Of a stretch of DNA of 15,665 nt, positions 6,960 to 13,114 are shown piece after piece; within the stretch, counting starts at the first letter, position 1, and every line of letters starts with the position of its first letter. The position numbers were made by a program, and so were the translations under genes. The stretch is taken from assembly GCA_904502145.1 (NCBI GenBank), contig CAJGDH010000017.1, positions 1-15,665 on the forward strand, given 5' to 3'. The stretch comes from an uncultured Eubacterium sp. (GTDB lineage: Bacteria; Bacillota; Clostridia; Lachnospirales; Lachnospiraceae). Below the pieces are notes generated by a model. The model had not been told where the DNA came from, did not search any database, and was given only the letters and a program-made list of their open reading frames with translations.

Positions 6960-7907
6960 TCAGAATATACCGGTGGAAGATTGGGAAAGGCTGAATAAAG
7001 CATCAGCCTCCTTCCTGGATTGAACGCCGCCTCCCGCGCCGAGCCGGCGCACACAGGCAGCCGCGCAGACCGTTCCATATTGACTGCACTCATACAAAGA
7101 GAAGCCCCGGAGAAGTCCGGACAGAAAACCAGCCACATAATTATCTCCGGCTCCTGTAGCATCGACAGCCTCCACCGGATATGCTTTCATGTGGAACTGT
7201 TCATTTTCCCCGCATACATAGGATCCTTCAGGACCGGCTTTGATGATGACATGTCTGACCCCGGCGTCCAGAAAGAAGGATGACATACCCGCTATATCTT
7301 TCCTTCCGGAAAAGAAAGCCGCCTCCTCAAGATTAGGAAATATATAATCGATCATGGGCAGTATCTCGGCGATATCCCCGAATGTCATCTTGCGGAAGGT
7401 GGGTATCTTGGTATCTGCACAGACAAGGCAGCCGTTTCTTTTTGCTTCTTTTACCAGGGTGATCACACTCTGGTGCCGGTCGAGGGGAGCCCTGAACAGG
7501 CTGGCCAGGGAAAGAATCTTTGTGTCCGTTGCCGCACGTAGGTCCGGCACATAATGCCCAAGCATACTGGAATAACTGTTCACAGAATTTCTGGAACCGT
7601 CCGCCTCAACCATGAGATTCGCCACCGGAGTGGGCCTGTCTGCCGCTATATCAGTAAGGCTGCAATCCACACCCAGTTCTTTCATGGTCCCGAGGATCAT
7701 TTTTCCTGCAAGATCATCCCCAAGGCCACAGACCAGTCTTACTTCATGTCCAAGCCTTTTCAAAACCATCGCTTCATTGATGGCATCTCCTCCGATGGAT
7801 AAAGTAATACTCTTTGCGCGGTGAGCTCTGCTGCCTGCGGGTTCGCGCTCGATATCTCTTGTAATACAATCCATTAAAGCTTGTCCGATACAGGTAATCT
7901 CTGCCAT
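6960..7907 (-). CDS. PfkB-family carbohydrate/nucleoside kinase
   Basis: With the ATG at 7907 the product has 315 residues and starts in the first strand of the fold (MAEITCIGQALMDC). AAAGGA lies about 12 bases upstream, and the longer in-frame extension to 8021 would start upstream of the likely promoter. Conserved motifs are the substrate-binding GGDAINEA (39-46), GLGDD and the anion-hole/catalytic signature DATGAGDNYVAGF with catalytic base Asp255. The family phosphorylates ribose, fructose, tagatose-6-phosphate, deoxygluconate or nucleosides with ATP. The specific sugar cannot be read from the sequence. It is transcribed alone, convergent with the DMT operon and divergent from the SH3b gene. 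An alternative ATG at 7937 would add ten residues. Confidence 0.9.
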   Translation of the reverse strand: MAEITCIGQALMDCITRDIEREPAGSRAHRAKSITLSIGGDAINEAMVLKRLGHEVRLVCGLGDDLAGKMILGTMKELGVDCSLTDIAADRPTPVANLMVEADGSRNSVNSYSSMLGHYVPDLRAATDTKILSLASLFRAPLDRHQSVITLVKEAKRNGCLVCADTKIPTFRKMTFGDIAEILPMIDYIFPNLEEAAFFSGRKDIAGMSSFFLDAGVRHVIIKAGPEGSYVCGENEQFHMKAYPVEAVDATGAGDNYVAGFLSGLLRGFSLYECSQYGTVCAAACVRRLGAGGGVQSRKEADALFSLSQSSTGIF

Positions 7908-7992
7908 GATTTCATCTATCCTTTCTGTAGCAGTCATATGTTTCTTCACCGGTCCCCCGGCAGGAATCCCGGGAGGTAGTCTGATACTAATA

Positions 7993-8021
7993 ACCATACC
8001 ATGACATTGCATAATTCTCAA
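7993..8021 (-). promoter_or_regulatory. Candidate promoter of the PfkB-family kinase
   Basis: On the minus strand TTGAGA (8021-8016), 17 bases, then TATGGT (7998-7993) gives a plausible sigma-A promoter about 85 bases ahead of the chosen start. Spacing is ideal and hexamers are moderate. Confidence 0.4.
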
Positions 8022-8075
8022 ATGTCTGGGTCTTTTTCATATACCCAAATTTGATGATCTATGTTTTAAGATCTC

Positions 8076-8109
8076 TGTGACACTTTTGTGACATTCCATC
8101 TGTTAATAT
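8076..8109 (+). promoter_or_regulatory. Tandem TGTGAC promoter 1 (SH3b gene)
   Basis: TGTGAC (8076-8081) and TGTGAC (8087-8092) repeat with an 11-base period, then 11 bases, then the -10 TAATAT (8104-8109). No TTGACA-like -35 is present. Direct repeats with one helical turn per half-site, ending about 10 bases from the -10, are the layout of PhoB/OmpR-family activator sites. The same geometry occurs at 8895, 10403 and 11122. Confidence 0.75.
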
Positions 8110-8151
8110 AAAGCCATCAAGAGAAAACAAAAAGAAAAGGAGATAATAAAA

Positions 8152-8817
8152 ATGAGAAAAAACAGTTTGGTAAGAAGAGTAGCAGTAGTGGCAATGGCAA
8201 CAGCGATCGCGTTCACCGGTTTCGTGGGATTCACTTCCAGAAACGTTTATGCGAATGACGGATCATACAATGAAGTAACAGAAGGCATCAGTATCAGAGA
8301 TATTTCCGCCACCGGTGTTGTAGTCAGTGAGTACGCCAACATCAGGGACGGAGCATCCACAACCGCACCGGTCCTGAAAACGGTTGACAAAGGAACAAGG
8401 CTTGATCTGACAGGCAGGGTTCAGAAAGACGGAGAGGACACCAAGTGGTTCAGAGTTTATGTGGACCTGGAGGACGGCGGTCAGAGCGCTGGTTACATCA
8501 GCAACCTGACATTTGACATGGAAGAAGAAGCAACTCCCGCTGCAAAAGCAGAAACCACTGAGAAAAAGGCAGCAGCCGCCAAGAATACGGAAGCATGTGT
8601 ATTCACTGTAGAGAAAGTAAACAAGACCATGAAAGTGGCACAGGATGTGTGGGTTCGCAAGGGACCGAAGACCACCTATGACATCATGGGATCACTGGCA
8701 GCAGGAAAGACCGCCAAGGTTACCGGCCAGGTATTCAAACATGGCAGCAAGGCATGCTGGGTACAGGTTGATTTCAACGGTAAGACAGGTTATGTCTGCA
8801 CAGACTACCTGAAATAA
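8152..8817 (+). CDS. Secreted protein with two SH3b domains
   Basis: The 221-residue product has a signal peptide (Arg/Lys start, hydrophobic core, cleavage likely after VYA at 34). Two bacterial SH3 (SH3_3-type) domains follow: about 54-121, with ANIRDGASTTAPVLKTVDKG and a closing GYISNL, and about 160-221, with WVRKGPKTTYDIMG and a closing GYVCTDYL. An Ala/Glu/Lys linker (about 125-147) joins them. SH3b domains bind peptidoglycan cross-bridges or stem peptides, so the protein should associate with the wall. No catalytic domain is present, so it may be a targeting, inhibitor or sensor protein. Cys residues flank and occupy domain 2 (EACVF, KACWV, YVCTD), perhaps allowing one disulfide. AAGGAG precedes the ATG. 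It has its own promoter (8076) and terminator (8834), the first unit of the TGTGAC-repeat regulon. Confidence 0.9.
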   Translation: MRKNSLVRRVAVVAMATAIAFTGFVGFTSRNVYANDGSYNEVTEGISIRDISATGVVVSEYANIRDGASTTAPVLKTVDKGTRLDLTGRVQKDGEDTKWFRVYVDLEDGGQSAGYISNLTFDMEEEATPAAKAETTEKKAAAAKNTEACVFTVEKVNKTMKVAQDVWVRKGPKTTYDIMGSLAAGKTAKVTGQVFKHGSKACWVQVDFNGKTGYVCTDYLK

Positions 8818-8833
8818 CATCATTTAAAAAATC

Positions 8834-8866
8834 AGAGGTTGGATTGAAAAGTCCGGCCTCTTTTAT
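8834..8866 (+). terminator. Intrinsic terminator of the SH3b gene
   Basis: AGAGGTTGGA (8834-8843) pairs with TCCGGCCTCT (8852-8861) over ten base pairs, two of them G-U, and is followed by TTTTATTATA. It ends just before the CotH promoter. Confidence 0.8.
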
Positions 8867-8894
8867 TATACCTTTGTTTTTGTTGCCCCGATTA

Positions 8895-8928
8895 TATGAC
8901 GGTTTTGTGACAGTAGATAAACTATAAT
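8895..8928 (+). promoter_or_regulatory. Tandem TGTGAC promoter 2 (CotH gene)
   Basis: TATGAC (8895-8900, one mismatch) and TGTGAC (8906-8911) are 11 bases apart, followed by an 11-base spacer and a consensus TATAAT (8923-8928). The sequence between (AGTAGATAAAC) is close to that of the units at 10403 and 11122. Confidence 0.78.
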
Positions 8929-8975
8929 CAAACAGGAACTGACAAAACCTGAAACCAGATAGGAGATTTAGAAAT

Positions 8976-10388
8976 ATGAAAAGACATTCAGTAATCATTG
9001 CAGCAGTACTGTTGATCGCGACCGTAATAACAATAGGATGCTCAGCGATTCCCGCTTCTTCTGTGAAGACTGCAGATACGGATTATGGCGGCGGCCTGTT
9101 CGATCCGTCCAGAGTGCACACTATCGATATCCGTTTCTCTCCCGAAGACTGGGAAGATCTTATGGAACGTCCGACGGAAAAGATCAAGTACAAGACAGAT
9201 GTAACGATCGATGGAGAGCAGACGAAGAATGTTTCCTGCTCTACAAAAGGAAATTCCAGTCTGCTTATGGTAAAGGAAGTTTACGGAATCGACAGGTACA
9301 GCCTTAAAATTGATTTCGGTAAATACGAGGAAGGCCAGACATTTCACGGACTTCATAAACTCAATCTGAATAACAGTTTCAGAGATTCTACGTACATGAA
9401 GGATTTCCTCTCTTATACCATGTTTCAAAAGGCAGGAGTGGACGGCCCACTCTGCAGTCATGCATGGGTGACGGTGAACGGAGAAGCTTACGGCCTGTTT
9501 CAGGCAGTGGAAGAAGTTGACGAAGGGTTCCTGGAAAGAACGGGATGGGACGGAGGAGGTCTCTATAAACCTGACTCTGACAAACTCAATGCCGGTGGTG
9601 AAGATATTAACAGGATCATAAAGAACGGTGTCCAGGTTGAGGATTACGGACAAGGCGCAGAACTGGGATACCGGGGTGAGCAGATCGCGGATTATCCTGA
9701 TATTTTCAACTATACGGAAACAGACGTGGATGATGAGGATAAGCAGCGAGTGATCAAATCGCTGAAAGGACTCTCTGACGGGGAAGATCCCGATCAGCAT
9801 CTCTATACAGAAGAACTGGTCCATTATTTTGCTGTCCAGAATTTTGTACTGAACCATGACGGATACACAGGATCTATGCTGCATAACTACTATCTGTGTG
9901 AGAAGGACGGCAAACTTGCCATGTTCCCCTGGGATTACAATGCAGCATTTGCCTCCACCTGGGCTCGTATCAATCCCGAACAGTCAGATGCTACACTGCT
10001 GGCGAATTATGGGATTGACACGCCTCTGCTTGGCGCAGAGCCGGAACAGAGACCTATGTGGAAACTGGTCACAGACCATGATTCCCTGAAAAAGAAATAT
10101 CATCGCGCCATGGATGAATTCCTGACGGCATATTTCGAATCGGGCGATTTTGAAAGGGAGACCGACGCTCTTATAGATATGCTGCTCCCCTATGTGGAAA
10201 AGGATCCGACTGCTTTCTACAGTGCTGATCGTTTTTCTTCATCATCAAGGGCACTGTGTACCTTCTGTATGCTGAGAGCCAAAAGCATCCGGAGACAGCT
10301 GGAAGGTGATCTTAGTACTGAAACGCAGAACCAGTTGCCCGATGACAAAATCGATGTTCCAATGATAACCATAGCTGATCTTACATAA
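8976..10388 (+). CDS. CotH-kinase family protein, probable lipoprotein
   Basis: The 470-residue product has an N-terminal hydrophobic segment and a lipobox-like TIGC (Cys22; Thr at -3 is not the favoured residue), so it is probably a membrane-anchored lipoprotein acting outside the cell. CotH-family motifs are clear: STKGNSS (89-95), LNNSFRDSTYMKDFLSY, YGLFQAVEEVDEGFL, NHDGYTGSMLHNYYL (with Asp295) and FPWDYNAAF (with Asp320). The two Asp residues likely match the metal/nucleotide-binding pair of CotH. CotH proteins are atypical kinases; Bacillus CotH phosphorylates serines of spore-coat proteins CotB and CotG. No coat gene is adjacent, so another secreted substrate is likely. AGGAG at 8960-8964 precedes the ATG. 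It is expressed from a TGTGAC-repeat promoter and, with no terminator visible after it, might read into the peptide genes. Confidence 0.9.
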   Translation: MKRHSVIIAAVLLIATVITIGCSAIPASSVKTADTDYGGGLFDPSRVHTIDIRFSPEDWEDLMERPTEKIKYKTDVTIDGEQTKNVSCSTKGNSSLLMVKEVYGIDRYSLKIDFGKYEEGQTFHGLHKLNLNNSFRDSTYMKDFLSYTMFQKAGVDGPLCSHAWVTVNGEAYGLFQAVEEVDEGFLERTGWDGGGLYKPDSDKLNAGGEDINRIIKNGVQVEDYGQGAELGYRGEQIADYPDIFNYTETDVDDEDKQRVIKSLKGLSDGEDPDQHLYTEELVHYFAVQNFVLNHDGYTGSMLHNYYLCEKDGKLAMFPWDYNAAFASTWARINPEQSDATLLANYGIDTPLLGAEPEQRPMWKLVTDHDSLKKKYHRAMDEFLTAYFESGDFERETDALIDMLLPYVEKDPTAFYSADRFSSSSRALCTFCMLRAKSIRRQLEGDLSTETQNQLPDDKIDVPMITIADLT

Positions 10389-10402
10389 GGTTCGAATGTT
10401 GG

Positions 10403-10436
10403 TGTGACGGTTCTGTGACAGTGGATAAACTATAAT
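10403..10436 (+). promoter_or_regulatory. Tandem TGTGAC promoter 3 (double-glycine peptide genes)
   Basis: TGTGAC (10403-10408) and TGTGAC (10414-10419) repeat at 11 bases, then 11 bases (AGTGGATAAAC), then TATAAT (10431-10436). The TATAATGAGATCAG segment at the -10 and just downstream is identical in promoter 4. This rules out the in-frame ATG at 10435, which lies within the -10, as the peptide start. Confidence 0.85.
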
Positions 10437-10482
10437 GAGATCAGAAATAACAAAACTAAAAAAGAAGAAGGAGACTAAAAAA

Positions 10483-10716
10483 ATGATGAGAGATAATAAC
10501 AGAATGGAATTAACAATGAACGAGATGGATCAGGTTGCCGGAGGGTATATTGTAGATTGTGGAATGTTCGAAAACTACTTGATCGTGGATGATCATAACG
10601 GGGATGTACTGGATAGCGTTTTCTTTATCTTCCAGGCAGAGGATGCTGCATCTAAAAAAGGCGTCAAAAAATTAGTGATCACAGAGGAAAAATACAGAGA
10701 GATGTTCGGCAAATAA
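10483..10716 (+). CDS. Double-glycine leader peptide A (bacteriocin/secreted-peptide precursor)
   Basis: The start at 10483 has AAGGAG (10469-10473 region) about nine bases upstream and gives 77 residues. The leader MELTMNEMDQVAGG ends in Gly20-Gly21 and matches the double-glycine consensus at every key place: Leu at -12, Glu at -8, Met at -7, Val at -4, Gly at -2 and -1. Cleavage would release a 56-residue, mostly acidic then basic, core beginning YIVDCGMF with a single Cys. There is no Cys/Ser/Thr pattern for a lanthipeptide and no modification enzyme nearby. Such leaders are normally removed by C39-peptidase ABC exporters (PCAT type), absent from the window. It is the first of a two-gene set sharing the start MMR(D/E)xNRM with peptide B. 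Function unknown: bacteriocin, two-peptide bacteriocin or signal are all possible. Confidence 0.8.
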   Translation: MMRDNNRMELTMNEMDQVAGGYIVDCGMFENYLIVDDHNGDVLDSVFFIFQAEDAASKKGVKKLVITEEKYREMFGK

Positions 10717-10742
10717 GATGCCCTGAAAGGAGAATGAAAAAT

Positions 10743-10976
10743 ATGATGAGAGAAATGAACAGAATGAACGAAACCGGAGAACTTAGAATGGAAGAACTTG
10801 AAATAGTAAACGGAGGAGTTCTGACGGACAATGATAGGGACTGCATCAAAGGCATTGCTAAGATTTTAAAGCTTCAGGGATTCACCATGGATGAGGCAAT
10901 CGCCAGTATCAGAACGGATTTCGAAGATTATGAAGAAAGCGTAGAATTGTTCAAGTCGGTTTACGCAGCCGGTTAA
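10743..10976 (+). CDS. Double-glycine leader peptide B (bacteriocin/secreted-peptide precursor)
   Basis: AAAGGAG (10726-10732) is ten bases before the ATG at 10743; an earlier ATG at 10734 is only one base from that site and is unlikely. The product has 77 residues, the same as peptide A. The leader ends LRMEELEIVNGG with Leu at -12, Glu -8, Leu -7, Val -4 and Gly24-Gly25. The 52-residue core starts VLTDNDRDC, has one Cys, and contains predicted amphipathic helices (KGIAKILKLQGFTMDEAIAS). Leaders of A and B are similar while the cores are unrelated, as expected for co-exported peptides. The gene lies 26 bases after A, in one transcription unit that closes at the terminator at 11055. No dedicated immunity gene was recognised other than possibly the ABC transporter downstream. 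Confidence 0.8.
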   Translation: MMREMNRMNETGELRMEELEIVNGGVLTDNDRDCIKGIAKILKLQGFTMDEAIASIRTDFEDYEESVELFKSVYAAG

Positions 10977-11052
10977 GACATCTCCCGTGTTGGCCCATCG
11001 ACAGTTACCTCTTTTACTCGTAAAATAATCTTGAAAATATAGAAAAATGATC

Positions 11053-11089
11053 AGGCATCCTGAGAAAGATAATCCAGGATGCTTTTTTT
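11053..11089 (+). terminator. Intrinsic terminator of the peptide unit
   Basis: GCATCCTG (11055-11062) pairs with CAGGATGC (11075-11082), followed by seven Ts. It lies 78 bases after the peptide B stop. The outer stem GGCATCC...GGATGC is shared with the terminator after the ABC genes. Confidence 0.88.
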
Positions 11090-11121
11090 GTTATCTCAGC
11101 GGAAAAGGATTTTTCCTTTGA

Positions 11122-11155
11122 TGTGACGGTTTTGTGACAATGGATAAAGTATAAT
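11122..11155 (+). promoter_or_regulatory. Tandem TGTGAC promoter 4 (ABC transporter)
   Basis: TGTGAC (11122-11127) and TGTGAC (11133-11138) are 11 bases apart; an 11-base spacer (AATGGATAAAG) leads to TATAAT (11150-11155). It is nearly identical to promoter 3 from the first repeat through GATCAG downstream of the -10. Confidence 0.85.
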
Positions 11156-11251
11156 GAGATCAGTAAAAGCAAAGTATGAAAATTGAAATCGTTTGCATCC
11201 CCTGACAGAATACGATGAGATCTTCTAATGGTAGAAAGGAAGTATAAAGAT

Positions 11252-12070
11252 ATGGGAAAAGAAATGATCCGGCTCCAGGGAGTCACAAAACGTTATGGAA
11301 ATAATCAGGTCCTGAAAGGTGTGGATCTGTCCGTCATGGAAGGAGAGATTTACGGTCTGATCGGAAAAAACGGAGCCGGTAAGACTACGATCTTTAAAAT
11401 ATTGCTTGGGCTTTCTGTCTATGATGGAGGCAGGATCTCCATTGACGGAGGCAGTAATGAGAAGGAATTAAGGGAAGCAAGAAAAGGAATCGGTTTCTTC
11501 ATCGGAAAGAATTTCTTTGACTATATGACTGCAAGAGACAATCTCAAATATTACTGTATCCTGAAAGGAGTGAAGGATTACAGTGAGATAGACCGGGTTC
11601 TTGATCTTGTAGGCCTTGAAGGGGTAAACACAAAGTACAAGGGCTTTTCCATGGGGATGAAACAGCGTCTTGGTATAGCCTGTGCCTTACTTGGTAATCC
11701 AAAGATCCTGGTCCTGGATGAGCCGGTAAACGGTCTGGATCCACAGGGCATCGCCGAAATCCGTCATCTGCTGCAGGATATCAATAAAAAACATGGAACC
11801 ACGATTATCATATCCTCCCATATTTTGGGAGAGGTAGAACACACAGCCACCCGGTTCGGGATTCTGAATGACGGGATAATCGCCAGGGAGATCGGCTCTG
11901 AGGATCTCAAAATAGAGAACAATGAGATCAACCTCACTATACCCTTCAGTGAAGTGGAGAAGGCAAGAAATATCTTGCAGGAAAACGGTATTCATATCCT
12001 TGATGAAAGCAGAAAAGGCACAAGCCTGGAAGAATATTACTTTAATCTGGTAGGAGGAGATACACAATGA
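11252..12070 (+). CDS. ABC transporter ATP-binding protein, BcrA-like
   Basis: The ATG at 11252 follows AAAGGAAG at good spacing; an in-frame ATG at 11228 lacks a ribosome site. The 272-residue product is a single ATPase domain: Walker A GKNGAGKTT (38-46), signature FSMGMKQR (132-139), Walker B ILVLDEP (152-158) and the switch His190 (SSH). The C-terminal extension with SLEEYYFNLVGG is characteristic of the BcrA/LanF-like group, whose members export or expel bacitracin and lantibiotics for self-immunity. The partner permease overlaps by four bases. It has no C39 peptidase domain, so it should not mature the double-glycine peptides itself. Role as immunity or envelope-stress detoxification is inference. 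Confidence 0.92.
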   Translation: MGKEMIRLQGVTKRYGNNQVLKGVDLSVMEGEIYGLIGKNGAGKTTIFKILLGLSVYDGGRISIDGGSNEKELREARKGIGFFIGKNFFDYMTARDNLKYYCILKGVKDYSEIDRVLDLVGLEGVNTKYKGFSMGMKQRLGIACALLGNPKILVLDEPVNGLDPQGIAEIRHLLQDINKKHGTTIIISSHILGEVEHTATRFGILNDGIIAREIGSEDLKIENNEINLTIPFSEVEKARNILQENGIHILDESRKGTSLEEYYFNLVGGDTQ

Positions 12071-12804
12071 ATCAATATATCAAAGCAGATTTCTTAAGAA
12101 TAGCTCATAAAAAAACACACATATTGTCAGTTATCATTCTGGCGTTAATTCTGCCGGTCATACTCACTTTCTGCATGGTTCATTTTCTGAAATTCTCCGG
12201 GGAAGAATCCCTCGTGCTGATCGTGTCTTTCAGCCAGATTTTTATCGGAGTGAGCATCTTTTCCGCGGTATTCGCCGACGACTTCCGCAGCAAGACCATG
12301 CAGGTTGCCATAGGAAGGGGACTCAGCAGGGAGCAGGTCATCCTGGCAAAGGAATTGGAACTCCTTCTACTGACCCTGCTCTATACAGTTATTATGGTTA
12401 TCGGGGTTGCCGTCACTGCCGGCATTCTTGGATCTCCGATCTCTGTAACCACAAACATTGCCGGGAACTATGCGGGCAATGTACTTTCCTGCATGGGATT
12501 TTATAACCTGGCCATGATCCCTGTGTACATTACACAAAAAAGCAACATGGGTGAGATTGCTTATGTATTACTCTCGGGGGGAATCATCGGCAGCATCGTC
12601 TCTGTTGCTCTGGCCATGGATTTTCTGCCGAAATTCGTGACTTCCCTGTCGAAGTATCTTTTCTCTGACTGCGTGAGAGAATTCTCACAAGGCCTGCAGT
12701 CCGGAAATTTGCTGATGCAGCCATTGGCAGGTTGTATCATCTGGATCGTCGGGGCACTGATCATCACCCAGCTCATTTTCAGAAAGAAGGAACTTGATTT
12801 CTGA
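12067..12804 (+). CDS. ABC-2-type permease, BcrB-like
   Basis: The 245-residue product has six hydrophobic spans, the layout of ABC-2/BcrB-like permeases that pair with BcrA-type ATPases. The cytoplasmic loop after helix 2 has the typical AVFADDFRSKTMQVAIGRGLSR stretch, a basic coupling region of this group. It overlaps the ATPase gene by four bases (ATGA), so the two probably form one transporter of two permease and two ATPase subunits. A strong hairpin follows 45 bases after the stop. Substrate unknown; lipid II-binding or cationic antimicrobial peptides are the usual cargo of the group. Confidence 0.88.
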   Translation: MNQYIKADFLRIAHKKTHILSVIILALILPVILTFCMVHFLKFSGEESLVLIVSFSQIFIGVSIFSAVFADDFRSKTMQVAIGRGLSREQVILAKELELLLLTLLYTVIMVIGVAVTAGILGSPISVTTNIAGNYAGNVLSCMGFYNLAMIPVYITQKSNMGEIAYVLLSGGIIGSIVSVALAMDFLPKFVTSLSKYLFSDCVREFSQGLQSGNLLMQPLAGCIIWIVGALIITQLIFRKKELDF

Positions 12805-12848
12805 TCATCATAGAAAAAAACAATTAAAAATGAAAGATAAAGGGTAAG

Positions 12849-12883
12849 GCATCCCGGGAAATATAACCCGGGATGCTTTTTTT
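12849..12883 (+). terminator. Intrinsic terminator of the ABC unit
   Basis: A perfect 10-bp stem GCATCCCGGG / CCCGGGATGC (12849-12858 with 12867-12876) around an 8-base loop is followed by seven Ts. Confidence 0.93.
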
Positions 12884-12952
12884 ATACTTTTGTCGTTTGA
12901 TTATTATCATCTGTTGACTAAAATATAATTGTATTTATTTTAACGAAGTAAG

Positions 12953-12981
12953 TTCCTTTTTCAGAATTCTTATGATACAAT
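12953..12981 (+). promoter_or_regulatory. Extended -10 promoter of the large secreted protein gene
   Basis: TG-A-TACAAT (12973-12981) is a good extended -10. A weak TTCCTT (12953-12958) sits 17 bases upstream. This gene does not carry the TGTGAC repeats of its four upstream neighbours. Transcription would begin near 12988, giving a leader of about 127 bases. Confidence 0.55.
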
Positions 12982-12987
12982 ATATAC

Positions 12988-13114
12988 AAGTAGGTAAGTG
13001 ATATATCAGCCGGGAAGCTTCGTGACAGAGATAGTATACAGTATGCCGCGTAACTTTGCGGTTTTTTCATTTCATGAAGATGGCTTATAAGGCTTTTTTA
13101 AGAAGAGGAGGAAA
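12988..13114 (+). promoter_or_regulatory. 5' leader with possible attenuator (no known riboswitch class recognised)
   Basis: The leader contains CCGCG-TAACTT-TGCGG (13046-13061) followed by six Ts (13062-13067), a small terminator-like hairpin upstream of the gene. A competing long-range pairing is possible: AGCC and CTTCGTGA (13008-13011, 13018-13025) with TCATGAAG and GGCT (13072-13079, 13082-13085). These would enclose the hairpin. No consensus of TPP, SAM, purine, c-di-GMP, glycine or T-box elements could be matched. The 12805-13114 gap holds nothing else apart from the terminator and promoter listed. Confidence 0.35.

Noticed and set aside
7908..8021. Longer N-terminus of the PfkB-family kinase
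   Set aside because: The extension overlaps a plausible promoter, has no ribosome site, and precedes the first conserved strand of the fold.
9042..9884. 280-codon open frame on the minus strand
   Set aside because: It is antisense to the CotH-family gene, which has clear family motifs; no ribosome site or similarity supports the antisense frame.
10435..10482. N-terminal extension of peptide A from an ATG at 10435
   Set aside because: That ATG is inside the -10 hexamer TATAAT, so it cannot be in the transcript; the start at 10483 has a proper ribosome site.
8076..11155. TGTGAC sites as CRP/FNR-type sites
   Set aside because: CRP-type sites are inverted repeats (TGTGA...TCACA); these are direct repeats with an 11-base period next to the -10, which fits PhoB/OmpR-type activators better.
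11014..11286. 90-codon minus-strand open frame between the peptide and ABC genes
   Set aside because: It covers a terminator and a conserved promoter on the other strand and has no ribosome site of note.
11252..12804. ABC transporter as the maturation exporter for the double-glycine peptides
   Set aside because: The ATPase is a single nucleotide-binding domain and the permease is ABC-2 type; neither carries a C39 peptidase domain needed to cut the leader.
12988..13085. Known riboswitch upstream of the large secreted protein
   Set aside because: I compared by eye with c-di-GMP-I/II, SAM, TPP, purine, T-box, glycine and preQ1 consensus cores and saw no match; only a possible hairpin and long-range pairing remain.
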